From the NCBI GenBank assembly GCA_020171895.1, contig JAIVAN010000005.1, forward strand, positions 186,001 through 250,000: a stretch of DNA of 64,000 nucleotides, read 5' to 3'. Of this stretch, positions 9,087 to 18,021 are shown in pieces. Each line of letters starts with the position of its first letter. Within the stretch, counting starts at the first letter, position 1. Position numbers and translations under genes: made by a program. The DNA comes from Bacillus timonensis (GTDB taxonomy: Bacteria > Bacillota > Bacilli > Bacillales > Bacillaceae_L). The notes beneath the pieces are model-generated. The model ran no database searches. It was not told the origin of the DNA and was given only the letters and a program-made list of their open reading frames with translations.

Positions 9087-9341
9087 TTGGTTAAATGATA
9101 GCGTTTACATTTAATAGCAAGTTATGAGAGGTCAATTTTGTAAAAATAATATAGTGGTAAATGGGAAAGAAAAGATTTATACTAAATAACATTGAGACGA
9201 AAAAACTCAATGACGACGGGGATTTAGCTTGTACCAACTGACAGATTTTTCAGATGATTTAAACTTTTTTTAGATGTGAAACTTATTGTGTTTTAACTAC
9301 GTCTTATTGATAAGAATCTAGTTTTCTAGTAAAAAATAATG

Positions 9342-9371
9342 TTTTCATGGTGAAATAGACTATGATATAAT
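9342..9371 (+). promoter_or_regulatory. Sigma-A promoter of tagO
   Basis: TTTTCA (9342-9347), an 18-bp spacer and a perfect TATAAT (9366-9371). It leaves a 5' leader of about 130 nt before tagO. Confidence 0.6.
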
Positions 9372-9506
9372 CCAATTTGGGTTTTAAAAAATTTGTTTAA
9401 AAAAGTCAACGGACATAAAAATTGGACATTCGCCGAAAAATTTCAATAGAAAAATTCATTTAAAAAATAGAGAAAATGGATAAAGTAAGGATGAGGAGGA
9501 TAACTC

Positions 9507-10568
9507 ATGTTATATATCGTGTCTTTGGTCTGTTTTGTAGCTTCTATCCTCGCAACACCATTGGTTAAAAAGCTCGCTTTCAAAATTGGAGCAACAGATC
9601 AACCAAACAACCGTAAAGTTCATCAAAAAATCATGCCTCGTCTTGGAGGTTTGGCAATATATATAAGTTTCATTATCGGCTTTCTTATTATGCAGCCAGA
9701 AAGCCCTTATAAATGGCCAATCATTATTGGTAGTACGATTATTATTTTAACAGGTGCTCTAGACGATATGATTGAGCTTTCTGCAAAATGGAAATTACTC
9801 GGTCAGCTAGTTGCTGCTGGTATCGTGATCTTTAATGGTGTTCAGGTTCAGTTCATTAACTTACCATTCGGTGGTCAAATTGAATTTGGTTACCTTGCAG
9901 TTCCATTAACATTCCTATGGATTGTAGGAATTACAAATGCGATTAACTTAATTGATGGCTTGGATGGATTAGCTGCAGGTGTATCATCCATTGCATTAAT
10001 CACAATTTCTGGAATGGCTGTCATCATGGGAGATGGATTCGTTACGACAATGGGTGTCATTGTGTTAATGAGTACACTTGGATTCTTATTTTACAATTTC
10101 CACCCTGCAAAAATCTTTATGGGAGATACAGGCGCTTTGTTCCTTGGATACATGATCGCTGTTCTTTCATTGTTAGGATTTAAAAACGTAACATTTATCT
10201 CATTCATTGTACCTGTGATTATTTTAGGTGTACCAATTTCTGATACGTTCTTTGCGATCATTAGACGTATTGTGAACAAACAGCCTTTATCAGCACCAGA
10301 TAAGTCACATTTACACCATTGCTTATTACGTTTAGGATATAGTCACCGTAAAACGGTACTCATGATTTACGGTATGAGCGCGATATTTGGATTAGCAGCT
10401 GTTATCTTTTCTCAAGCAACAATCTGGGTATCCATCACAGTCATGTTAGTGCTTCTACTTGTAATCGAAATTACAGTCGAGAAGATTGGACTAATTGGAA
10501 ACCAGTACCGCCCAATCTTAAACATGCTACGCGGCATTCGTTATGCGTACGCAAAAATCAAAATCTAA
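9507..10568 (+). CDS. tagO: Undecaprenyl-phosphate GlcNAc-1-phosphate transferase
   Basis: Integral membrane enzyme that moves GlcNAc-1-phosphate from UDP-GlcNAc to undecaprenyl phosphate, the first step of wall teichoic acid synthesis. MraY/WecA/TagO family. Visible motifs are DQPNNRKVHQKIMPRLGG at the first cytoplasmic loop, DD in LTGALDDM, NAINLIDGLDGLAAG, MGDTGALFLG and the catalytic HxH-type loop KSHLHHCLLRLG. About ten to eleven hydrophobic segments; 353 aa, usual length. The gene follows a strong AGGAGGATAA site. Its position near the LCP gene, yvyE and degSU matches tagO in B. subtilis. Confidence 0.95.
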   Translation: MLYIVSLVCFVASILATPLVKKLAFKIGATDQPNNRKVHQKIMPRLGGLAIYISFIIGFLIMQPESPYKWPIIIGSTIIILTGALDDMIELSAKWKLLGQLVAAGIVIFNGVQVQFINLPFGGQIEFGYLAVPLTFLWIVGITNAINLIDGLDGLAAGVSSIALITISGMAVIMGDGFVTTMGVIVLMSTLGFLFYNFHPAKIFMGDTGALFLGYMIAVLSLLGFKNVTFISFIVPVIILGVPISDTFFAIIRRIVNKQPLSAPDKSHLHHCLLRLGYSHRKTVLMIYGMSAIFGLAAVIFSQATIWVSITVMLVLLLVIEITVEKIGLIGNQYRPILNMLRGIRYAYAKIKI

Positions 10569-10581
10569 TGAATATGATATG

Positions 10582-10616
10582 AAGGTGTAGGGACTATGGT
10601 TCCTATGCCTTTTTTA
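10582..10616 (+). terminator. Terminator of tagO
   Basis: The stem AAGGTGTAGG / CCTATGCCTT (one G-U pair) is followed by six T. Confidence 0.85.
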
Positions 10617-10705
10617 TATTGGGTTTTGGAAAAATAGGTGTTCTATATTTACGATAAACTTCAAGTAGAATTTGCACCATGTCACATGAAAATACGCGAT
10701 TGTTT

Positions 10706-10907
10706 CATGGATATTAGAATGTTGGACATTAGTATTTTATTCGAGTTAATCGGAGTGGAAGGACCGAGACTCCTGCAGGAGATGCGCTAGGCTTGAGACC
10801 CCACAGGCAACGCCGAGGAGGCTCAAGAAGCGCCCTGCGGAAAGCGAGGTTCCTGCAACGCAGATTAACACCCCATGTTGAGTCTAATGAATTTTATTTT
10901 CAGGGTA
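10706..10907 (-). repeat. Intergenic repeat copy C (reverse orientation)
   Basis: Full-core copy of the family seen at 1181 and 39938, here inverted. It starts near GAATGTTGGACATTAG, has GAGTTAATC and GATTAACACC as end pair, and finishes with TTTTCAGGGTAG, the reverse of the CTACCCTGAAAA boundary. The core holds GACTCCTGCAGGAGATGCG and GAGGAGGCTCAAG. It lies between the convergent tagO and LCP genes. Confidence 0.8.
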
Positions 10908-11080
10908 GTTTTTCTGAAATATTACAACAAATCCCCATATATCAAACCATATAGCAGATTTATCTTTGTAGTATATATAGATTTCATTAAAGTATTCACT
11001 GCTGAATGCGAAATAAAAATTGTAACTCTGTATGAATTATGAGGTGGCTGGGGAAAATGAAAAGTGGATTACATAGCGAT

Positions 11081-11114
11081 AAAAAATGCGCCTAGGCATG
11101 TGCCTAAGCGCGTG
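11081..11114 (-). terminator. Terminator of the LCP gene
   Basis: Read on the minus strand, GCGCTTAGGCA / TGCCTAGGCGC forms a strong stem followed by ATTTTTT, ten bases past the stop codon. Confidence 0.85.
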
Positions 11115-11124
11115 TATATCTTTC

Positions 11125-12165
11125 CTATTGCTTTGACGAATCAGTCTTTGTTTTAGCATAAGCGTCCGTTTGAGCACGTTCGCCAACTGTATTAACCTCT
11201 AAGTGAGAACGAAGTATTTCCGAAATCTCCTTTAGCTTTTCTTCGTTCAACTGATAATAATAACCTCTTGGTAACCATAAATCATTACCCTCAAGGTGTA
11301 ACGATTGTACCTGAAGCTTTTGACCAGAAGTCGCATAGTCATGTAGTGATATAATCTCACCAAATCGTAAATTCGTTGTGATATTATCACCTAATGCTTC
11401 AATCACATCTCCGTATTTCGTGATTGACGTAACAGATGATCCTTTTTTAATAATCGCTTCTAATACAAGCTGTTGACGTTTGCCGCGCTCAATATCACTG
11501 TCGATCTTACGAGTACGAGCAAGTGCAAGTGCTTCTTCACCATTTAACATTTGTAACCCTTTTGTTAAGTGAATTGCATTTTTTCGGTCTTTACTATCTT
11601 GTTCCGAGAAAGTAATCGGTACATCAACCTCAATACCACCTAATGCTTCTACAACATCAATGAATGCTTCAAAGTTCATTTTTACAAAATAATCAACAGG
11701 AACATCAAATAATTCCTCAACTGTTTCAATTGTTCCTTCAACCCCACCAAAAACGTGTGCGTGATTGATCTTATCCTCTTTTCCTTCTACAGGAACGTAA
11801 ACAAGTGAATCACGTGGGATACTGACCATTTTCACCGTTTTTTGCTTTTCGTTGAGAGTGGCTAAAATCAATGCATCAGTTCGAGTAGCGCTCCCCATTT
11901 TTCTAGTCGAACTATCATCTACTCCCATGAATAAAATGGAGATATTATCATATTTAGGATTTACCGCTTTTTCACGTTTTTCCGATTTTTCACCACGTTC
12001 AAGGTCCTTTTTGGACGTTTCTGCGACATTGGCAGCTTTGTTTACTAGAAAAGCACCGTAAACCGTAGCACTAGTCACAATCAATAAGAGGGGCAATAAT
12101 ACCCACATCAGGGCACGCTTACGACGCTTTTTCTTTTTAAAAGTACTTCTATTAGTCATGTTCAT
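11125..12165 (-). CDS. LytR-CpsA-Psr (LCP) family glycopolymer ligase
   Basis: LCP enzymes attach wall teichoic acid or other glycopolymers from a lipid carrier to peptidoglycan on the outer face of the membrane. The protein has a basic N-terminus (KKKKRRKR), one membrane anchor (about residues 20-42) and the LCP domain with GVDDS, RTDALILATL, SIPRDSLVYVP, KINHAHVFGG and the Arg-rich stretch ARTRKIDSDIERGKRQQ. 346 aa. Start ATG 12165 is preferred over 12180 because GAGGAG (12173-12178) lies six bases upstream and overlaps the yvyE stop. Linkage to yvyE and tagO resembles B. subtilis yvhJ (TagV), but TagT/U/V cannot be told apart here. Confidence 0.9.
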   Translation of the reverse strand: MNMTNRSTFKKKKRRKRALMWVLLPLLLIVTSATVYGAFLVNKAANVAETSKKDLERGEKSEKREKAVNPKYDNISILFMGVDDSSTRKMGSATRTDALILATLNEKQKTVKMVSIPRDSLVYVPVEGKEDKINHAHVFGGVEGTIETVEELFDVPVDYFVKMNFEAFIDVVEALGGIEVDVPITFSEQDSKDRKNAIHLTKGLQMLNGEEALALARTRKIDSDIERGKRQQLVLEAIIKKGSSVTSITKYGDVIEALGDNITTNLRFGEIISLHDYATSGQKLQVQSLHLEGNDLWLPRGYYYQLNEEKLKEISEILRSHLEVNTVGERAQTDAYAKTKTDSSKQ

Positions 12166-12176
12166 TTTATTTCTCC

Positions 12177-12815
12177 TCATAAAATCATCTCTTCTTCTAA
12201 ATATGTCACAATACCAGCTTGGATATCACTATTTCCGTTAGTAAGTTCTGTCATCCATTCAGCAAATTCTTCCTTTTTGCCATCTTCTACATAAGTTTCC
12301 ACTTCTACGGTATCTAAATAGTTAATCGCTTTAATGGTATAAATGGAAGACCTTAGTTCATTTTCGACTTTTCCTAGCCATGTATAATCTATTTTTGTAT
12401 GCATAATACGCATTAATTTTCTCTCAACAATACCTGTTGCTTTTAGGCCTTCAGAAGTAGATTTACCGTAAGCACGAATAAGTCCTCCTGCTCCTAATTT
12501 TATTCCACCGAAGTATCTCGTAATGACTACAACTGTATCTTTTAATTGCTTTTTTTTGAGCACTTCTAATATCGGAACCCCAGCTGTACCACTTGGTTCA
12601 CCGTCATCATTTGCCTTTTGGATTTGATCATTTTCACCAATTAAATAAGCAGAGCAGTTGTGATTGGCATCTCGATGCTTCTTCTTTATTTTCTGAATGA
12701 AGTCCTGGGCTTCTTCTTCAGTTGTTGCTCGATCGACATATGCGATAAATTTCGACTTTTGTATAATTATTTCATGTTCTCCGTATTCTTTTACGGTATA
12801 ATATTGAGAAAGCAA
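12177..12815 (-). CDS. yvyE: YvyE/YigZ (IMPACT) family protein
   Basis: Cytoplasmic UPF0029/IMPACT-family protein of 212 aa. The N-terminal IMPACT domain shows KSKFIAYV, DDGEPSGTAGVPILEVL and ITRYFGGIKLGAGGLIRAY; a smaller C-terminal domain of the DUF1949 type follows. Biochemical role is not firmly known; translation- or stress-related functions have been suggested for the family. The start is TTG 12815, seven bases after a perfect AGGAGGTG, giving MLSQYYTVK as in relatives. A longer frame from 12911 has no such site. Its stop overlaps the ribosome binding site of the downstream LCP gene, so the two are probably co-transcribed. Confidence 0.9.
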   Translation of the reverse strand: MLSQYYTVKEYGEHEIIIQKSKFIAYVDRATTEEEAQDFIQKIKKKHRDANHNCSAYLIGENDQIQKANDDGEPSGTAGVPILEVLKKKQLKDTVVVITRYFGGIKLGAGGLIRAYGKSTSEGLKATGIVERKLMRIMHTKIDYTWLGKVENELRSSIYTIKAINYLDTVEVETYVEDGKKEEFAEWMTELTNGNSDIQAGIVTYLEEEMIL

Positions 12816-12992
12816 TGTGTTACACCTCCTGTAGGGAAATGTAGAAAAATTGGATGATGGATTTTTATCCATTCTTATATTATATGACGACAAATTTCTC
12901 ACATCAATCATTTGTTTTTGTTATAAGAAGAAATAATTGTAAATCTATATAGTATTCGTCATTACCATTCAAAAAGTGGAGGTGGGGGAAAA

Positions 12993-14135
12993 ATGACCAC
13001 CAAAAAATTCGACACAAAAATGCTTGATGTTATTTTGGGTCAAATGGTCAAAACGGTCGATCACAGTAAAGATGAAATTTTTCGAATCGGTGAGCAGTCT
13101 AGAACAGAATGTGAGCAAATGATTGAGGAATTGAAGGAAATTAAGGTGAAGGTTCTTGAAGTCATCGATGAGGGCGACAAACTCGAAGTTCACGCAAGAT
13201 TTGCTAGAAGGCGCTTATCTGAGGTTAGTCGTCATTTTAACAAATATACAGAAACTGAAATCCGCGATGCTTATGAAAAGGCCCACAACTTACAAATGGA
13301 ATTAGCAGTTGTGCAGCAAAAAGAGAAGCAGTTAAGAGATCGTCGCGATGAACTAGAGAGACGTTTGATTACCATTAAAGAAACTGTAGATCGAGCAGAT
13401 CACCTTGTTGGACAAATTAGCGTAGTGTTAAATTATTTAAATAGTGATTTCCGTAGAGTTGGTGAGATGCTTGAGGACGCAAAGCAAAAGCAGGACTTTG
13501 GACTTCGAATTATTGAGGCACAAGAGGAAGAACGTCGCCGTCTTTCTAGAGAAATTCATGACGGACCTGCACAAATGTTAGCAAATGTTATGATGCGTTC
13601 ACAATTGATTGATCGCGTTTTCCGTGAGAGAGGATCCGAAGAAGGGTTTAAGGAAATTCGGGACCTTCGCGTAATGGTTCGCTCAGCTCTCTATGAAGTA
13701 CGTCGTATCATCTATGATTTACGTCCAATGGCATTGGATGATCTTGGATTAATTCCAACCCTCAAAAAGTATTTGTCGACAATCGAAGAATATAATGGGA
13801 AGACGACTATCACGTTTCTGAACATCGGTACAGAGGACAGGCTACACACACGATTTGAAGTCGCACTATTTCGACTAGTCCAAGAAGCTGTCACAAATGC
13901 TTTAAAGCATGCGGAAGCTTCTGAAATTCAAGTGAAGATTGAAATTAACAAACAAAACGTCATCGTCATTGTAAAAGATAACGGTAACGGCTTTGATCCT
14001 AAGGATAAAAAAGAAAACTCTTTTGGAATTCTAGGAATGAAGGAAAGAGTTGAACTTTTAGAGGGACAAATTACAATTGATTCTAAAAAAGGCTCTGGGA
14101 CTCTTATCATGATTCACGTTCCAATAAAAGAGTAA
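12993..14135 (+). CDS. degS: Sensor histidine kinase DegS
   Basis: Cytoplasmic histidine kinase of the DegS-DegU two-component system, which controls exoenzymes, competence, biofilm and motility. No membrane segment is present. The N-terminal half (about 1-170) is the DegS coiled-coil sensor. The HisKA_3 motif LSREIHDGPAQMLANV has the phospho-accepting His at 189, as in B. subtilis, and the HATPase domain has QEAVTNALKHA and DNGNGFD plus SFGILGMKERV. 380 aa. Start ATG 12993 with GGAGGTGGGGG. degU follows after 80 bp. Confidence 0.97.
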   Translation: MTTKKFDTKMLDVILGQMVKTVDHSKDEIFRIGEQSRTECEQMIEELKEIKVKVLEVIDEGDKLEVHARFARRRLSEVSRHFNKYTETEIRDAYEKAHNLQMELAVVQQKEKQLRDRRDELERRLITIKETVDRADHLVGQISVVLNYLNSDFRRVGEMLEDAKQKQDFGLRIIEAQEEERRRLSREIHDGPAQMLANVMMRSQLIDRVFRERGSEEGFKEIRDLRVMVRSALYEVRRIIYDLRPMALDDLGLIPTLKKYLSTIEEYNGKTTITFLNIGTEDRLHTRFEVALFRLVQEAVTNALKHAEASEIQVKIEINKQNVIVIVKDNGNGFDPKDKKENSFGILGMKERVELLEGQITIDSKKGSGTLIMIHVPIKE

Positions 14136-14215
14136 AAAGTAGCAGAGAAAATATTACCAAAGTCTTATTGACGCATATATAGGGAGTTGTCAGAATGAAA
14201 GGGGGAGGCGTAAGC

Positions 14216-14902
14216 ATGAAAACTAGCATAGTAATTATTGATGACCATCAGTTATTCCGTGAAGGTGTAAAACGAATTTTAGATTTTGAAGCAAGCTTTA
14301 CAGTTGTTGCAGAAGGTGATGATGGGGAAGAAGCGCTACATCTAGTGGAAAAACATAATCCTGATGTTGTCATCATGGACATAAATATGCCTCATATGAA
14401 TGGGGTAGAAGCAACGAAACAGCTAATTGAAGCAAGACCAAATACAAAAGTCATCATTCTATCTATCCATGATGACGAAAACTACGTGACACATGCTTTA
14501 AAAACTGGAGCCAGTGGCTACTTGCTAAAAGAAATGGATGCCGATTCACTTGTTGAGGCTGTAAAAGTAGTTGCAGACGGTGGTTCTTACCTACACCCAA
14601 AAGTAACGCATAACTTAGTGAAAGAATATCGTCGCCTTTCTGCAGTTGGACAACCTACTATAGGAAATCCTTCTTTAGCTGTTGAAATACGTCGACCACT
14701 CCATATCCTCACGCGCCGCGAATGTGAAGTATTACAACTTCTAGCAGACGGCAAGAGCAACCGAGGAATTGGTGACGCACTATATATCAGTGAAAAAACG
14801 GTTAAAAACCATGTAAGTAACATCCTACAAAAAATGAACGTCAACGACCGTACCCAAGCAGTCGTTGTAGCGATAAAAAACGGCTGGGTAGAAGTTCGAT
14901 AA
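14216..14902 (+). CDS. degU: Response regulator DegU
   Basis: NarL/FixJ-type response regulator phosphorylated by DegS. The receiver domain has [19 protein letters not shown], the phosphorylation Asp near residue 55 in VVIMDINMP, and conserved Thr/Lys in [10 protein letters not shown] and YLLKEMDAD. The LuxR-type helix-turn-helix lies at the C-terminus ([30 protein letters not shown]). 228 aa. The start was set at ATG 14216, seven bases after GGGGGAGG; the longer frame from 14195 would include that ribosome binding site. DegU commonly also regulates comK, flgM and flagellar genes, which lie just downstream. Confidence 0.97.
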   Translation: MKTSIVIIDDHQLFREGVKRILDFEASFTVVAEGDDGEEALHLVEKHNPDVVIMDINMPHMNGVEATKQLIEARPNTKVIILSIHDDENYVTHALKTGASGYLLKEMDADSLVEAVKVVADGGSYLHPKVTHNLVKEYRRLSAVGQPTIGNPSLAVEIRRPLHILTRRECEVLQLLADGKSNRGIGDALYISEKTVKNHVSNILQKMNVNDRTQAVVVAIKNGWVEVR

Positions 14903-14907
14903 AGGGA

Positions 14908-14934
14908 AAAAGACGGCATAGCCGTCTTTTTTTT
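14908..14934 (+). terminator. Terminator of degS-degU
   Basis: AAGACGGC / GCCGTCTT with a three-base loop and eight T. Confidence 0.9.
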
Positions 14935-14945
14935 ATTTGTGTGTT

Positions 14946-15092
14946 CGACAGGTGCCTGGCACCAAGCAACCAAAATTAAACAAACGTTTGATTGAAACCC
15001 CAAATCGCTTGGGGCACAAGGAGTTTGGTTTCAAACAAACGTTTGATTAGTGAATCTGGTATAAAGATTTTTCGACAGGTGCCTGGCACCAA
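14946..15092 (+). repeat. Composite repeat with nested direct repeats
   Basis: An outer pair of identical 20-mers, CGACAGGTGCCTGGCACCAA, lies at 14946-14965 and 15073-15092. The 13-mer GGTGCCTGGCACC in each is palindromic. Inside is a second direct pair, AAACAAACGTTTGATT, at 14978 and 15033, and between these a CCCCAA/TTGGGG hairpin (14998-15014). A third outer copy, inverted, is at 50437. The region 14935-15197 contains no gene. Confidence 0.8.
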
Positions 15093-15197
15093 AAGAACAC
15101 CACTAGAATTTATAATGCATTTTCGATAAATATCATATAGAATGGAAAGTATACTAAGATAATAGTGAGAAACTCTATTATAAGGAAGGTTCGATTT

Positions 15198-16040
15198 ATG
15201 AAAACAGCAGTGGTGACGGACAGTACGGCGTACTTGCCGAAAGAAATACGTGAACAATCTAATATACATATGCTACCTTTAAGTGTTATTTTCGGAAACG
15301 AAACATATCAAGAAGAGGTAGAAATTACAGCCGAGCAATTTTATGAAGAGATGAAGGTAAGAGAAGAACTACCAACCACTTCTCAGCCGCCGATTGGTAA
15401 ATTTGTAGAGCTTTTTGAAGAGCTTTCAAAGGAATACGATGCTGTTATTAGTATTCATCTTTCCAGTGGTATTAGCGGAACCTTTCAAGGTGCTGTTCAA
15501 GCAGGAGAAATGGTTGAAGGAATTCAAGTTTTTGCTTTCGATTCTGAAATAAGTTGTATGGTTCAGGGCTTTTATGCATTAGAAGCAGCAGAAATGGCAG
15601 AGGAAGGCAAATCCCCTGAGGAAATTATCGCACGTTTAAACCAAGTGAAAGAATCGATCCGTGCTTATTTCATGGTAGATGACCTGACGAATCTTCAAAA
15701 AGGTGGACGCTTAAGTGGTGCGCAAGCCTTTGTTGGCAGTTTGTTGCAGGTTAAGCCGATTTTACACTTCGTAGACAAGGTTATCGTACCGTTTGAAAAA
15801 ATTCGCACACGTAAAAAAGCGTTGAAACGCATTTTTGATCTGTTTGACGAAGATGCACGTCTACAGGTTCCGATGAAGGCGGTTATCATCCATGCTAATC
15901 GTCACGAAGAAGCGGAACAGCTGAAAGCTGAAATGGAAGAAAAATATCCTCATGTAGAGTTTTTTATCAGTTACTTTGGTCCTGTTATTGGCACACATTT
16001 AGGTGAAGGTGCAATGGGATTAGGCTGGTATAAAAAATAA
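15198..16040 (+). CDS. degV: DegV family fatty-acid-binding protein
   Basis: DegV/FakB-type protein of 280 aa. In studied relatives it binds a fatty acid and presents it to the kinase FakA for phosphorylation and entry into phospholipid synthesis. Motifs: VVTDSTAYLP near the start, TTSQPPIG, SIHLSSGISGTFQGA and DDLTNLQKGGRLSG; the last two form the lipid head-group pocket. C-terminal PVIGTHLGEGAMGLGW is typical. ATG 15198 follows AAGGAAGG; the 11 extra codons upstream lack a site. Neighbour of degU as in B. subtilis. The CAAACGTTTG pair just upstream may be its operator. Confidence 0.93.
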   Translation: MKTAVVTDSTAYLPKEIREQSNIHMLPLSVIFGNETYQEEVEITAEQFYEEMKVREELPTTSQPPIGKFVELFEELSKEYDAVISIHLSSGISGTFQGAVQAGEMVEGIQVFAFDSEISCMVQGFYALEAAEMAEEGKSPEEIIARLNQVKESIRAYFMVDDLTNLQKGGRLSGAQAFVGSLLQVKPILHFVDKVIVPFEKIRTRKKALKRIFDLFDEDARLQVPMKAVIIHANRHEEAEQLKAEMEEKYPHVEFFISYFGPVIGTHLGEGAMGLGWYKK

Positions 16041-16045
16041 AAGAA

Positions 16046-16079
16046 TTAGGGCAACTCATTTTGAGTTTGCCCTAATTTT
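16046..16079 (+). terminator. Terminator of degV
   Basis: TTAGGGCAACTCA / TGAGTTTGCCCTAA, a 13-bp stem followed by TTTTA. It ends 20 bp before comFA, so comFA must be transcribed by read-through or from a promoter inside or next to this stem. Confidence 0.85.
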
Positions 16080-16099
16080 AAATACGAAGGAGGAAATTC

Positions 16100-17620
16100 A
16101 TGAGATTCTACCAAAGTGAAAAGGGTCTTGTTCCCGAACCACTTGCTTCTAACACAAGTCAACTTCAACCTATCTCCAAAATAAAAGATTTCTCCTCTCC
16201 ACCGATAAATCACTCTTTTTCTTACTGTGCTGAGCTTCAATCCTACCTCCAAGGTAAACAACTTCTACTAGATGATCTCCATTTCTCACTTCAAACCATC
16301 CATACTCACTATGAAAATGGCTATATCTTATACAGAAAAGGAATAACTCGCACAACAAACGGTCATAAGTGTGAACGTTGTGGAAATGAAGCACCTCATC
16401 TTTTTGCATCCTTTCATTGTGAAAGGTGTCACCAACCAGCCTGTACGTATTGCCGAAAATGTATCATGATGGGAAGAGTCAGCGAATGTACACCACTCAT
16501 TTCATGGACAGGTCCCTTTGATGAACGACATATACCACCATCTCCTCTCAACTGGGACGGTACGCTCTCTAGTGGACAGCGAGCAGCATCTGATGCTGTG
16601 ATCGATGCAATTCAAAGAAATGATGAGTTATTGGTTTGGGCAGTTTGTGGAGCGGGTAAAACAGAAGTGTTATTTCATGGGATCGAAACAGCACTCGCTG
16701 AAAATAAACGAGTATGCATTGCAACACCTCGTACAGATGTTGTCATCGAGTTAGGCCCACGTATCCAACGAGCATTTCCGCAAGTTGACGTGGTTACGCT
16801 GTACGGTGGAAGTGAAGATCGAACAAAAACAGCCTCTCTCACACTTTCTACGACTCACCAGCTCCTTAGATATTACCGTGCATTTGATGTCATCATTATT
16901 GATGAAGTCGACGCCTTTCCGTATTCCGCCGAACCGATGCTTGAATATGCGGTTAATCAAGCGAAGAAAGAAGTTTCTACGACCATTTATTTAACCGCGA
17001 CCCCAAACCTACGTTGGCAGAAGGAAGTAAAAAAGGGGAAAAGAAAAGCCATCACCATTCCAGCAAGATACCACCGCAATCCCCTACCTGTTCCATCATT
17101 CAAATGGTGTGGAAATTGGCGAAAGCTTTTACAAAAAAACCGCCTTCCAGCAAACGTGTTGAGCTGGATTCACCGTCATTTATTACAAGAAAAGCAAGCA
17201 TTTCTTTTTGTACCACATATTGAGTCGTTAGAAAAAATAGTCGAGCTATTACAAAAAGAAGATTGCCGTATTGAAGGAGTGCATTCAAAGGATAGTTCTC
17301 GCAAGGAAAAAATTCAAGCTTTTCGTGATAAGCGAACTTTAATTCTTGTCACTACAACTATTTTAGAAAGAGGCGTCACTGTTCCAAATGTTAACGTAGC
17401 GATACTAGGGGCAGATGATGGGATCTTTACAGAAAGTGCACTCGTGCAAATCTCAGGTCGTGTTGGGAGGAGTTCGAAGTATCCAACTGGGGAAATCCTT
17501 TTTTATCATTACGGAAAAACAAATGCGATGCTTCAAGCGAAAAAGCATATCCTTAAAATGAATCATGACGCGGTTAAACGTGGGCTGATTGGTCAGAAGG
17601 AAGAAAAAAGTGTAAAATGA
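16100..17620 (+). CDS. comFA: DNA uptake ATP-dependent helicase/translocase ComFA
   Basis: Superfamily 2 DEAD-box-like ATPase that powers import of single-stranded DNA during natural transformation, on the inner face of the membrane. The N-terminal zinc-binding region has CERCGNEAP and HCERCHQPACTYCRKC, about residues 93-122. Walker A is AVCGAGKTEV; the DEAD-like box is IIIDEVDAFPY; helicase motif III is YLTATP. The C-terminal helicase domain has TTTILERGVTVPNV and QISGRVGRS. 506 aa, slightly longer than B. subtilis ComFA owing to its N-terminus. Start ATG 16100 with GAAGGAGGA. Confidence 0.95.
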   Translation: MRFYQSEKGLVPEPLASNTSQLQPISKIKDFSSPPINHSFSYCAELQSYLQGKQLLLDDLHFSLQTIHTHYENGYILYRKGITRTTNGHKCERCGNEAPHLFASFHCERCHQPACTYCRKCIMMGRVSECTPLISWTGPFDERHIPPSPLNWDGTLSSGQRAASDAVIDAIQRNDELLVWAVCGAGKTEVLFHGIETALAENKRVCIATPRTDVVIELGPRIQRAFPQVDVVTLYGGSEDRTKTASLTLSTTHQLLRYYRAFDVIIIDEVDAFPYSAEPMLEYAVNQAKKEVSTTIYLTATPNLRWQKEVKKGKRKAITIPARYHRNPLPVPSFKWCGNWRKLLQKNRLPANVLSWIHRHLLQEKQAFLFVPHIESLEKIVELLQKEDCRIEGVHSKDSSRKEKIQAFRDKRTLILVTTTILERGVTVPNVNVAILGADDGIFTESALVQISGRVGRSSKYPTGEILFYHYGKTNAMLQAKKHILKMNHDAVKRGLIGQKEEKSVK

Positions 17621-17663
17621 AGTTTATATGTATAAAAATTTCATATTTTACATAAAAATATTA

Positions 17664-17692
17664 TTTCCATATTTTGTACATTGTAGTATGAT
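17664..17692 (+). promoter_or_regulatory. Sigma-A promoter before comFB, with possible ComK boxes
   Basis: TTTCCA (17664-17669), 17 bp, TATGAT (17687-17692). Upstream, two imperfect AAAA-N5-TTTT-like boxes (near 17635 and 17655, gap about 7 bp) resemble a ComK site. The promoter is reasonable; the ComK reading is tentative in such AT-rich DNA. Confidence 0.4.
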
Positions 17693-17724
17693 ATGCTTAT
17701 TTACCAGTAGAGGGAGAATAAATC

Positions 17725-18006
17725 ATGAAAGTAATGAATGCGATGGAAGTCATTATAGCTGAGGCTCTAACGGAATATTGGCCAAGTATTAAAATGACAT
17801 GCAAGTGTGAAAAGTGTAGAGCGGATGTGTTTGCGCTTGTATTAAACATGGTTCCACCGAGGTATTTTTCAAAGGAAATGGGCTTTGCGTACGTGAAGGC
17901 GCAATACTTTGAGAAGCAAATGAAAACGAATTTATTAGTAAAAATTGCGGAGGCTACAAGTAAGGTTTCTGATCACCCACAATGTGGACAAGTTATAAAA
18001 AATTGA
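17725..18006 (+). CDS. comFB: Late competence development protein ComFB
   Basis: Small cytoplasmic protein of 93 aa in the comF operon. It shows the family cysteine cluster CKCEKCRADVFALVLN and the motif PPRYF. ComFB is not strictly needed for transformation in B. subtilis; ComFB-domain proteins in cyanobacteria bind cyclic dinucleotides, so a signalling role is possible here. ATG 17725 follows AGAGGGAGAA. A second Cys near the end (HPQCGQ) is kept. Sits between comFA and comFC as in B. subtilis. Confidence 0.9.
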   Translation: MKVMNAMEVIIAEALTEYWPSIKMTCKCEKCRADVFALVLNMVPPRYFSKEMGFAYVKAQYFEKQMKTNLLVKIAEATSKVSDHPQCGQVIKN

Positions 18007-18021
18007 AGGGAGGAACTTTTA

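Noticed and set aside
11058-11096. 12-codon frame after GAGGTGG near 11041
   Set aside because: It has a fair ribosome binding site but is too short and overlaps the LCP terminator; no support as a peptide gene.
14587-15003. 138-codon minus-strand frame
   Set aside because: Covers the degU C-terminus and runs through the degU terminator; degU is certain on the other strand.
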